Part shown: positions 44,910 through 52,990 of the stretch, in pieces
How positions within the stretch are numbered: the first letter of the stretch is position 1
Layout: each line of letters begins with the position of its first letter
DNA from: Labedaea rhizosphaerae
Lineage (GTDB): Bacteria; Actinomycetota; Actinomycetes; Mycobacteriales; Pseudonocardiaceae
NCBI RefSeq assembly: GCF_004362825.1
Contig: NZ_SNXZ01000001.1
Coordinates: forward strand, 496,001 to 560,000
Length of the DNA stretch: 64,000 nucleotides
Reading direction: 5' to 3'
Position numbers and translations under genes: made by a program
Notes under the pieces: model-generated
Database searches by the model: none
What the model saw: only the letters and a program-made list of their open reading frames with translations
Told to the model about the DNA's origin: nothing

Positions 44910-45827
44910 ATGTCAATCACCGATGAGCCCACCGCTACCGCCATCACCGCGGTGTGGCACGACGACGAAAACACCGCTGAACGCTGGTTCAGCCTGATCA
45001 GCTCGACGTATCACGCCGCCGTAGCTGAAAACGACGGAAATCCACCGGATTTCGACCGGTTCTGGTCGGCATTCGACAATGCCGCCAGTTCCGCTCACGG
45101 CGCCAACGTCGAGGCGTTCCGCGGCTACCTGGCCAACGTGAACGACCCCATGGCGGTCATCGCCGACCTGGCGGGCGACGCACCGGACGCGGTCCTCGCC
45201 GAGGTCCTCGGCTTGTACCGCGCGGGTCTCGCCGCCGCATACGCCGGGCAGGGTGAGCTGCCGGCCGAGGCCGCCGTCGGGGACGGGGACGGGGACGGGG
45301 AGCCCTACGACGAGTCCTACTGGGCGGCGTACTTGGAGCGCTGGGCGGGCGCGTGGAACGGCGCCGACGACACCTGGACCGAGTTCGCCGAGGGCTTCAC
45401 CTACTGGGCGGGCGAGGAGCCCAAGTTCGCCACCGAGCTGCGCGAGCAGGCCAACGCCCTGGTCGGCCACGCCGGAACGCTCGACCTCCCCGCCCGCGTC
45501 GGCTACCTGGCCGACTTCGGCTTGGTCGCGGTCGACCAGCAGACGGTCACCGAGGTCGGGGAGCCGAGCGGGGAGACGCCCGGGGAGACGCCCGTCGAAG
45601 CGGCCCAGCAGGTGACCGAGGAGGCCGAACTGGTCGAGCAGTTCGCCGATTCGCCAGTCGTCGCGGAGGCCGTCGACAACCTGCTCGAGCAGGACGTGGC
45701 GCCGATCCTGGCCGTCGCGCTGCAAGACGTCCCCGAGGCCGCGGAGCTGACCCCGGAGGAGATCAACGAGGTGCTGGAGCGGGTGCTCGCCAAGCAGCTG
45801 AGCTCGCAACTGGCCGAAACCGCCTGA
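44910..45827 (+). CDS. Acidic helical protein of unknown function, first gene of an unassigned pair
   Basis: 305 residues from ATG 44910; AAGGGG lies ten bases upstream. The protein is very acidic and rich in Ala, Glu and Trp. The N-terminal half has repeated aromatic helical patterns (ERWFSLISSTYHAAV, FDRFWSAFDNA, AYLERWAGAWNG, EFAEGFTYWAG). A Gly/Asp run near residue 125 and a GETPGETP repeat near 222 separate the segments. The C-terminus is a Glu-rich helix. It has no signal peptide or membrane span. The next gene starts 31 bases later and encodes a basic, Lys-rich protein, so this could be its chaperone, inhibitor or partner. I recognise no family. Confidence 0.75.
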   Translation: MSITDEPTATAITAVWHDDENTAERWFSLISSTYHAAVAENDGNPPDFDRFWSAFDNAASSAHGANVEAFRGYLANVNDPMAVIADLAGDAPDAVLAEVLGLYRAGLAAAYAGQGELPAEAAVGDGDGDGEPYDESYWAAYLERWAGAWNGADDTWTEFAEGFTYWAGEEPKFATELREQANALVGHAGTLDLPARVGYLADFGLVAVDQQTVTEVGEPSGETPGETPVEAAQQVTEEAELVEQFADSPVVAEAVDNLLEQDVAPILAVALQDVPEAAELTPEEINEVLERVLAKQLSSQLAETA

Positions 45828-45858
45828 GGCACGGGACGCACGAGGAGCACGCGAAGCC

Positions 45859-48180
45859 ATGACCAAGCCCATGAGCAAGGACAAGAAGAAGGTCGACAAG
45901 AACAAGGCGCAACAGGATCTCGAACAGCGGCTGGAGACCGGCATCCAGGGTCTGGACCTGCAGGCCTTGCTACGGGGCGTCAGCCCGCAGGCCTCCGGCG
46001 ACAGCGGGTCCGTCGGCGCCAGCGCCTTCGCGGGCGTGCTCGCCGCCGAGAGCCTGGCGAAGGCGGTACGCAAGACGGACAAGACCACGTTGATCGTCGA
46101 GCGTGCGATGGACGCGCAGGTCGTCGACATCAAGGTCGGCGGTGGCGCCTTCGGCCTGTCCGCGGAGAAGGCCGCCGCGCTGACCCAGGAGAAGAAGGCC
46201 CAGCTCGGCCAGATGGAGATGATGATCGCGACCGCGGTCGGTCAGCGGGTGATGGGCCGGGAACTGGACGCCGCGATCCAGCCGCTGCTGAAGTACGAGC
46301 ACGTCAAGCTGACCACGGACATCATCAAGATCGGCACCGACATCGGCGAGCTCAAGGTCATCCACAACGACCTGAGCAAGCACACCGAGGCGTTCGCGGG
46401 CTTCGTCGCCGAAGTGAAGGCGGCCGACAACTCCACGGTGGTGAACCGGCTGCTCGGCGAGGGCAGCAAGAAGTTCTCCGACCTGGCCGACAGCATCCAG
46501 CGGTTCAACTCGGCGATGTCCTCGATCCAGGACCACATCGCCGCGGTGATGACCGACCGCGCGGCCTACGCGATCCACGTGACCGGCAAGCCGTCGACGT
46601 TCGAACGCGCCATGAGCATCGCGAACAGCCTGACCGACGCCGGCCTGGACGTGGCCAGCGACGTACCCGACGTCTACGCGAAGACCGCGGTCACGGTCGT
46701 GCAGTCGATCAAGCCGTGGCTGGTCATGCTCGGCCAGGAGATCTACCGCGACATCATGGTCGAGCGGATGAAGACCAAGGAGGGCCGCGCCGCGGTCTTC
46801 TCCAAGCTGAAGCCGCTGGCCATGGCGAAGATGCTGATCTCGAACCAGAAGCGGCTGATCAACGCCGTCCTGGACACCGCGTCGCCGGGCCTGGCGTACA
46901 TCCCCGGCTGGGGCACGTTCATCAAGCCCAGCGTCAAGATCGCTGTCGAGGCGTTCCTGGACACCCGGCTGGAGCTGGCGGAGAAGAAGCTCAAGGAGCC
47001 GAAGACCAAGTCCGCGCTCGAGAAATCGGCCGACGTGCTGAAGGACATGGCCGACGAGCTGGTGCCGATCAGCGAGATCGAGAAGCTGAAGAAGTCCATC
47101 ACCGCGGACGTGCTGGCCAAGTCCACCCAGCAGGCCAGCTACGGCGACGACCTGAAGAAGGTGTCGGCGCAGTTCATCCGCAACCTGGACCTGGAGCTGC
47201 AGGCCAAGGAGAAGCTGGACGACGCGATCGACATGGTCACCGACTACGTCGACGAGGGGAAGTTCGACCCGAACGACCTGTTCGCGATCCTCGCCCCGGC
47301 CATCAAGCCCGTCATCACCAAGATCATGACCAAGCTGATGGCGAAGCTGCCGTTCGACATGGCCGCGCAGATCTACACCGGCGACCAGCTGGTGGCCGAC
47401 ATCGACGCGATCTTCATGGCCGGCCGCAACGTCCGGCGGGTCAAGCCGGGCGAGGAAACCCAGGAGCAGTTCGTCCGGCCGACCCGGACCGCGGAGGGCT
47501 ACGCGGTGCGCGTGATCCACTCGACGGCGCTGGAGAAGGACGGGGCGACGCAGTTCATCTGGGCCGAGGTGTCGCTGCCGCCCGCGCAGGGCGCCGACGG
47601 CCGCAAGGGCGACGTCAGCTACGAGGACAAGGTCGTCAAGCTGACCCACCCGAAGTGGGACACGGTGCGCGACGCCGCGGTGCCGAAGAAGATCGCCGAG
47701 CGGCCCGAACGCACCAGCAAGGGCGCCTACATCCGGATGTTCCGCAACGGCACGGTGCGGTGGCGGGACAAGGACGTCTACCACGTGCTCGTGCACAACG
47801 TGTGGGGCTACCTCGACCCGCAGACCCGGGTGTTCACGCCGGTCACGCCGGACCAGACGAACACCGTCGCGCGAGCGGACGCCTGGCGCAAGCGGACGGT
47901 CGACGTCACCGGGTACACGGAGTTCGCGTCCGAGACGGACAAGACCGGCAGGAAGGTCGAAGGCAGCTGGTACCTGCCGTTCGGTGCGGGCCGGCCGTTC
48001 CTGTTCGTGCCGAAGGGCGGTTCGGACGAGGACATCTACGGCGAGTGGGTCGAGTACCGGCAGACCCTGAAGAACAGCCCCCGCGGCGGGCAGGGCCAGT
48101 TCGGTCTGTTCGAGCACCTGGGCAAGAAGGTGGCGGCCGGCAGCACGCCCGGTTACTGGGCCACCCTCTACGGGGCGTGA
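45859..48180 (+). CDS. Large Lys-rich protein of unknown function, second gene of the pair
   Basis: 773 residues from ATG 45859. The first 30 residues are highly charged (KDKKKVDKNKAQQD). About 30-520 are predicted helical, with long amphipathic stretches and three more hydrophobic ones: near 277 (KPWLVMLGQEIY), near 335 (GLAYIPGWGTFIKPSVKIA) and near 475 (LFAILAPAIKPVITKIM). About 530-773 look like a separate beta-rich domain with many aromatics (YHVLVHNVWGYL, SWYLPFGAGRPFLFVP). There is no signal peptide, nuclease, NTPase or protease motif that I can see. A pore-forming or scaffold role is possible but unproven. It forms one operon with the acidic gene upstream. Confidence 0.75.
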   Translation: MTKPMSKDKKKVDKNKAQQDLEQRLETGIQGLDLQALLRGVSPQASGDSGSVGASAFAGVLAAESLAKAVRKTDKTTLIVERAMDAQVVDIKVGGGAFGLSAEKAAALTQEKKAQLGQMEMMIATAVGQRVMGRELDAAIQPLLKYEHVKLTTDIIKIGTDIGELKVIHNDLSKHTEAFAGFVAEVKAADNSTVVNRLLGEGSKKFSDLADSIQRFNSAMSSIQDHIAAVMTDRAAYAIHVTGKPSTFERAMSIANSLTDAGLDVASDVPDVYAKTAVTVVQSIKPWLVMLGQEIYRDIMVERMKTKEGRAAVFSKLKPLAMAKMLISNQKRLINAVLDTASPGLAYIPGWGTFIKPSVKIAVEAFLDTRLELAEKKLKEPKTKSALEKSADVLKDMADELVPISEIEKLKKSITADVLAKSTQQASYGDDLKKVSAQFIRNLDLELQAKEKLDDAIDMVTDYVDEGKFDPNDLFAILAPAIKPVITKIMTKLMAKLPFDMAAQIYTGDQLVADIDAIFMAGRNVRRVKPGEETQEQFVRPTRTAEGYAVRVIHSTALEKDGATQFIWAEVSLPPAQGADGRKGDVSYEDKVVKLTHPKWDTVRDAAVPKKIAERPERTSKGAYIRMFRNGTVRWRDKDVYHVLVHNVWGYLDPQTRVFTPVTPDQTNTVARADAWRKRTVDVTGYTEFASETDKTGRKVEGSWYLPFGAGRPFLFVPKGGSDEDIYGEWVEYRQTLKNSPRGGQGQFGLFEHLGKKVAAGSTPGYWATLYGA

Positions 48181-48190
48181 GGTGCGCCGG

Positions 48191-48220
48191 GGCCGCCGGT
48201 GTTCAGGGGGACCGGCGGCC
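48191..48220 (+). terminator. Hairpin after the unassigned gene pair
   Basis: GGCCGCCGGT (48191-48200) and ACCGGCGGCC (48211-48220) form a perfect 10-base stem with a 10-base loop, 10 bases after the stop at 48180. It closes the two-gene unit. Confidence 0.7.
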
Positions 48221-48456
48221 TCGGTCCGGATCCCGCAAAGGTGGGGCGCCTGCACCCGATCGGGCGCATTGCGATGCTGAAACCATTGTCCTGTCGGCAT
48301 TTCCTGTCCGCGCAACGAATGTGGGGTGTGCGCAGGCGCACGAACACGGCAAGATCACAGCTGGATCTCCATGGGCTCGGCGCGCCTCGCGCGTCAAGGC
48401 GACGCGCCGAACTACCGTGGGTGGCTGGCGAGGTGACGTGTGCTCGGGAGGCAGTG

Positions 48457-50148
48457 ATGCGGGCGCTGCGAGTCGTGGGACTCGAGGATGACGGTGCGAC
48501 CGTCGTTCTCGAGGACGCCACGCGCGGCGAACAGTTCACACTTCCCGCCGACGAGCGGCTGCGTGCGGCCGCTCGTGGCGACGCCGCCCGCCTCAGCCAG
48601 TTAGACAGCGAGCGGGAGAGCCAGATGCGCCCACGTGAGATCCAGGCCCGCATTCGTGCGGGCGAATCAGTCGAGCAGGTGGCCGCCGCGGCCGGCATGC
48701 CGGAGCAGAAGGTCGAGCGGTTCGCCTACCCGGTGCTGCTGGAGCGCTCACGCACGGCCGAGCTGGCCCAGGCCGCCCACCCGATCCGTGAGGACGGGCC
48801 CGACCCGCAGACCCTGACCGAGGTGCTGGCCCACGCGTTCAGCCAGCGCGGCCAGGACTTCGCCGCCGCGACCTGGGATTCCTGGCGTGGTGAGGACGGC
48901 AAGTGGGTCGTCGAGCTGAACTGGTCCGCCGGCCGCTCCGACTTCGCCGCGCACTGGGCCTTTCACCCTGGCGCGAACGGCGGCACCGTGACGGCGATCG
49001 ACGAGCACGCCATCGAGCTGCTCGACCCGATGCCGAAGCGCACGCTGCGCACGGTCAAGCCGGTGACGGATCTGGCGCAGCAGGCGCTGGACGTGCAGAT
49101 CCCGGAGACCAGGCGCCTCGTGAGCCCGGTCGAGGAGCGGATCGAGTCGCCGCCCGCGGCCCGATCGGTGGCACCGGTCGAACCGGTGGAACAGGCCGTG
49201 GCCCAGGCCGAGCCGGTCTTCCCGCCGGAGCCGGTCGCGGCACCCGAGGCGGAGCCCGCCCCGGCGGCCGCCGAACTGAACTTCATCGACGACTTCGAGC
49301 TGGCCACCCCCGTCGCGCCGACGGCCGACCTCGAGGACATCGAACTGGCCGACACCGAGCTGTCGACCCCTGCCGCCGAGGTGGCTCCCACTGCCCCGGC
49401 GGAGACCAGCACGTCCGAACCCGACACCGAGCTGGCCGAGTCCACGCCGGCCGAAGCGGAGGTTGCCGAGCCCGAACCCGCCGCGGTCACCTCGCCGGAA
49501 CCCGCGGCCCCCGAGCCTTCGAGTGAACCGGCCGCGGTCACCACGCCCGAGCCCGTCACCACGCCCGAGCCCGCTGCCACGCCGGAACCAGCCACGTCCG
49601 AACCGGCTGCCACGGCCGAGCCTGTCGCCACGCCTGAACTCGTCGACACTCCGTCGGAGCCGGCCGCTTCGACCGAGCCTGCCGCTACCTCGCCCGAACC
49701 GGAGGCAACGCCCGAACCCGCCGCCGCCACCTCGACCGAGGCACCGGCCGAGCCCGCCGTCACCTCGCCCGAGCCGACGGCACCCTCGACCGAATCCGCT
49801 GCGGCAACCACAACTGAACCAGCCGCGGCCACCTCGCCGGAGCCCGCCGCGACCAAGCCTCAGCGCGAAGCCGACGACGCGAAGCCCGAGCCGGCAGAAC
49901 CAGCGGGCGCGGCGACCACCACCGAGCCCGCCGCGGCGGCCAAGGCCGAGACCCCGGCCGCCAAAGCAGAACCCGCCCAAAAAGAGCCAGCCCAAAAAGA
50001 GTCGACCGAGCAGCAACTCCCCATGGAACCGGCGGCCCGCAAGCCCGAACCGGCTCCCGCGGCTCGCCCCCGCAAGGGCAAGAAGGGCCGTCCGATCGTC
50101 CCGTCCTGGGAAGACGTGCTGCTGGGCACCCGCTCCAACCGAGGCTGA
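48457..50148 (+). CDS. sepH: Septation protein SepH with an expanded low-complexity region
   Basis: 563 residues from ATG 48457, with GGGAGG five bases upstream. Residues 1-165 are the DUF3071/SepH domain (MRALRVVGLEDDGATVVLED, a helix-turn-helix around IRAGESVEQVAAAAGM, and the GKWVVELNWSAGRSDFAAHWAF strand). A Pro/Ala/Glu/Thr-rich region of about 330 residues follows. The end carries the conserved basic GRPIVPSWEDVLLG motif. SepH binds FtsZ and promotes assembly of division rings in Streptomyces and mycobacteria. The recalled lengths elsewhere are about 250-350, so the linker here is unusually long. In M. tuberculosis the gene (Rv0883c) is beside serC. Confidence 0.93.
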   Translation: MRALRVVGLEDDGATVVLEDATRGEQFTLPADERLRAAARGDAARLSQLDSERESQMRPREIQARIRAGESVEQVAAAAGMPEQKVERFAYPVLLERSRTAELAQAAHPIREDGPDPQTLTEVLAHAFSQRGQDFAAATWDSWRGEDGKWVVELNWSAGRSDFAAHWAFHPGANGGTVTAIDEHAIELLDPMPKRTLRTVKPVTDLAQQALDVQIPETRRLVSPVEERIESPPAARSVAPVEPVEQAVAQAEPVFPPEPVAAPEAEPAPAAAELNFIDDFELATPVAPTADLEDIELADTELSTPAAEVAPTAPAETSTSEPDTELAESTPAEAEVAEPEPAAVTSPEPAAPEPSSEPAAVTTPEPVTTPEPAATPEPATSEPAATAEPVATPELVDTPSEPAASTEPAATSPEPEATPEPAAATSTEAPAEPAVTSPEPTAPSTESAAATTTEPAAATSPEPAATKPQREADDAKPEPAEPAGAATTTEPAAAAKAETPAAKAEPAQKEPAQKESTEQQLPMEPAARKPEPAPAARPRKGKKGRPIVPSWEDVLLGTRSNRG

Positions 50149-50386
50149 CCGAACACCAGCACCGCCCAGCGCCCCACGCCCGCTGGGCGGTTCGCTCGCA
50201 TCCCTACCAACGCGCGCGCCCGCAGCGAGAATGGATGACAGGCCCCGGGGAAACCGGCCACGCAACTGCAGGGCGGCCGGGCCCATCGCATGGCTTCACC
50301 GGGCCGGACCTGCGCCCGTCGACCGGGTTCAGTCAGGCGACCTCCAGGTCGAGCCCCCACTGCGCGTCGGCGTCGGGTTCCACAGG

Positions 50387-50635
50387 TCAGGTGCTGGCGG
50401 CGGGCACGGCGTCGAGCAAGTGCAGGTCCCAGCCCTCCCGCTCACACCAGTCCTCGGCCTCGGTGCGCGCGAGCCAGTGCGCGCCCGACGGTCTGCCGCG
50501 GCCCAGCTTCGTCCAGCCGTCCGCGGCGAGCAGGTGCAGTTGTCCGTCTCGCAGGGCGAGCAGCCGGCCCTCCGGGAACGCCATCGTTCGCTCCGTGCGC
50601 AGGAACCGCACGGGTTCCGGTCGAGTCACGTACAC
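50387..50635 (-). CDS. Small hypothetical protein downstream of sepH
   Basis: 82 residues from GTG 50635; GTG 50629 is an equal option. The sequence looks like a compact alpha/beta domain: FPEGRLLALRDGQLHLLAADGW, a helix ARTEAEDWCER, and a final strand WDLHLLDAV. It has a single cysteine and no signal or membrane segment. I do not recognise the family. It is divergent from the membrane protein at 50666, with only 30 bases between the starts. Confidence 0.5.
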   Translation of the reverse strand: MYVTRPEPVRFLRTERTMAFPEGRLLALRDGQLHLLAADGWTKLGRGRPSGAHWLARTEAEDWCEREGWDLHLLDAVPAAST

Positions 50636-50665
50636 ATTGTGCCGCCGTCGGCCAGGATCGGGCAG

Positions 50666-51103
50666 GTGCGATGGCCGATGCGGTGCGGGAGCGGGGTGCT
50701 AGCCGGGCTGGCGGCCGGGCTGGTGCTGTGGGGTGTCGGGCCGTTGCTCGGGCCGGTGCTGAAAAGTATCTTCGAGGGGTGCACCGACCGCCGTGATTGC
50801 CTGACCGACTCGATCGGTCGCGCGGTCCTCGCCGTCTCGGTGGGCGTCGCGTTGTGGTGGACGCTCACCTTGGTCGCCGGCTGGCTCGTGTTGCGGCTGT
50901 GGCGAATCGAGAGCGCGGGGCTGACGGCTGCGCTCGGCATGGCGATCTCCCTGGTGCTCTGGTGGCGGTTCGGCCAACTCCCCTTGCTGTGCGTGCCGGG
51001 GTTCGCCGCCGCCGCGTTCGCGACCAGTCCCGACCTCACCTACGCAACCCGGGGCGGCGTGCTCGGGACCCTCGCGATCGTCGTGCTGCTCGTCCCTGCT
51101 TGA
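50666..51103 (+). CDS. Small integral membrane protein
   Basis: 145 residues from GTG 50666, with AGGA eight bases upstream; ATG 50678 is possible. Four hydrophobic segments (about 10-30, 46-72, 83-105 and 118-143) are linked by short loops. The first loop has a CTDRRDC motif whose two cysteines could pair. The family is unknown. It precedes the ABC exporter pair by 90 bases on the same strand. Confidence 0.55.
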   Translation: MRWPMRCGSGVLAGLAAGLVLWGVGPLLGPVLKSIFEGCTDRRDCLTDSIGRAVLAVSVGVALWWTLTLVAGWLVLRLWRIESAGLTAALGMAISLVLWWRFGQLPLLCVPGFAAAAFATSPDLTYATRGGVLGTLAIVVLLVPA

Positions 51104-51193
51104 CCTCCAGTGCGGTGGAGGTGGCAGAAAACCAGGTGCCCTGAGCACGGCTGATCTCATACCGTCGGAGGGCTCTTCCGGAGGGGGATGGTG

Positions 51194-52990
51194 ATGGGCG
51201 AAGAACCGGGCCACCGAAATACCAGGGGTTCCGGCATCGCGAGCCTGCGCAGGATCGGACCTTACCTGCGCCCGGGCCGCACGAAGATCATCTGGTCGGG
51301 TGTCACCGCGATGCTGGCCATGGTCTGCGGTTTGACGATTCCGCTTGTGATGCAACGCATCCTGGACGGACCGGTGGCACACCACGACACCGGTGCACTG
51401 CCATGGCTGGTACTCCTGGTCGCCGTGCTCGGCGCCGCCGAGGCCGGCCTGTTCTACGTTCGGCGCAAGCTGATCGCGGCGCCGAGCACGTCGGCCGAAG
51501 CCGAGTTGCGGGCCGATCTCTACCACCACTTGCAGCGCCTGCCGATCGCGTTCCACGACCGCTGGTCATCCGGCCAGCTGCTGTCCCGTGCCGTGTCGGA
51601 CGTGTCGGCGCTGCGCCGGTTCATCGCGTTCGTCGGCATCTTCTTCGTCGTCAACACGATCACCCTGGTGCTCGGTCTCGGCGTGCTGTTCGTGCTGTCG
51701 CCGGTGCTGGGCCTGATCGCGTTGTGCGGTGCGCTGCCGCTGATCGGGCTGTCCACGATCTACGAGTCGCGGTACTCGGTGCTGTCCCGGCGTGCGCAGG
51801 ACCAGCAGGGCGACCTGGCCACGACGGTCGAGGAGTCGGTGCTGGGCATCCGCGTGCTCAAGGCGTTCGGTCGCGGCCCCGCGCTGGGCAAGCGGTTCCT
51901 CCAGCAGGCCCGCGAACTGCGCGGTACCGAACTGGCCAAGAACAAGGTGTTCGCCGCGCTGTGGGCGGTGATCATCGTGTTGCCCGAGACGGCGATCGCG
52001 CTGATGCTGCTCGCCGGGATGCTCTCGATCGTGCACGAGTCGATGACCGTGGGCACGCTGGTCGCGGCCATCACGGTGGCGACCTACCTGCGCTGGCCGA
52101 CCGACTCGATCGGCTGGCTGCTCGCCGAGACCAACCAGGCCGCGACCGCGTGCGAGCGGTACTGGGAGGTGCGCGACGAGCCGATCACGATCACCGATCC
52201 CGACGAGCCGCAGCCGATGCCGAGCACGGTGACCGGGCGCGTGCGGTTCGAGGGCGTGCGGTTCGCGTTCACCGGTGACGACGGCGACCGCACCGAGGTG
52301 CTGCGCGGCATCGACCTGGACCTGCGTCCGGGTGAGACGGTCGCGCTGGTCGGCGCGACCGGCAGCGGCAAGACGACGCTGACCGCGCTGGTGCCGCGCC
52401 TGGCCGACGTGACCGGCGGACGGGTGAGCATCGACGGCGTGGACGTGCGGTCGGTGCGGCTGGCCGACCTGCGTGCCGTGGTCGCGACCGCGTTCGAGGA
52501 GCCGGTGCTGTTCTCCGCCAGCGTGCGGGAGAACGTGGCGCTCGGCGGCGAGGACGTGACCGACGAGCAGGTGGTCGAGGCGTTGCGGGTGGCGAAGGCG
52601 ATGGAGTTCGTCGAGAAGCTGCCGTGGGGCCTGGACACCCGGATCGGTGAGCAGGGCCTGTCGCTCTCGGGCGGTCAGCGCCAGCGGCTCGCGCTGGCCC
52701 GCGCGGTGGTCGGCAAGCCCGCGGTGCTGGTGCTCGACGACCCGCTGTCGGCGCTGGACGTGCACACCGAGGCCGAGGTCGAGCGGGCGCTGCGCAGCGT
52801 GCTGCACGGCGTGACGGCGCTGGTCGTCGCGCACCGGCCGAGCACGGTGCAGCTCGCCGACCGGGTCGCGATGCTCGCCGAGGGCCGCATCGTGGCCACC
52901 GGCACGCACTCCGAACTGCTCGCCGAGAACGAGGACTACCGACACCTGTTGTCCACGATGGACACCGAACTGGCCGGGGAGGTGGCATGA
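51194..52990 (+). CDS. ABC exporter half-transporter, subunit with degenerate ATP site
   Basis: 598 residues from ATG 51194; ATG 51188 is too close to the GGAGGGGG site. Six membrane segments in the first 320 residues are followed by a nucleotide-binding domain: Walker A GATGSGKTTL near 391, signature LSLSGGQRQRLA near 492, Walker B VLVLDDPLSALD near 514. The catalytic Glu after Walker B is Asp (LDDP). That is the mark of the non-consensus subunit in heterodimeric type IV exporters such as BmrCD or Rv1272c/Rv1273c. The partner gene overlaps its stop by 4 bases. The substrate is unknown. Confidence 0.93.
   Translation: MGEEPGHRNTRGSGIASLRRIGPYLRPGRTKIIWSGVTAMLAMVCGLTIPLVMQRILDGPVAHHDTGALPWLVLLVAVLGAAEAGLFYVRRKLIAAPSTSAEAELRADLYHHLQRLPIAFHDRWSSGQLLSRAVSDVSALRRFIAFVGIFFVVNTITLVLGLGVLFVLSPVLGLIALCGALPLIGLSTIYESRYSVLSRRAQDQQGDLATTVEESVLGIRVLKAFGRGPALGKRFLQQARELRGTELAKNKVFAALWAVIIVLPETAIALMLLAGMLSIVHESMTVGTLVAAITVATYLRWPTDSIGWLLAETNQAATACERYWEVRDEPITITDPDEPQPMPSTVTGRVRFEGVRFAFTGDDGDRTEVLRGIDLDLRPGETVALVGATGSGKTTLTALVPRLADVTGGRVSIDGVDVRSVRLADLRAVVATAFEEPVLFSASVRENVALGGEDVTDEQVVEALRVAKAMEFVEKLPWGLDTRIGEQGLSLSGGQRQRLALARAVVGKPAVLVLDDPLSALDVHTEAEVERALRSVLHGVTALVVAHRPSTVQLADRVAMLAEGRIVATGTHSELLAENEDYRHLLSTMDTELAGEVA

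Noticed and set aside
45970-48315. 781-codon minus-strand frame antisense to the large unknown protein
   Set aside because: Composition is dominated by Arg, Gly, Leu, Asp and His from complementary GC-rich codons; no start site or family. The plus-strand frame has coherent secondary structure and a ribosome site.
49463-51103. Long plus-strand frame overlapping sepH in another frame
   Set aside because: Its first part is the shifted reading of the PEPA-type repeats of sepH, giving a Pro/Arg-only protein. Only the end (50666-51103) looks like a real membrane protein.
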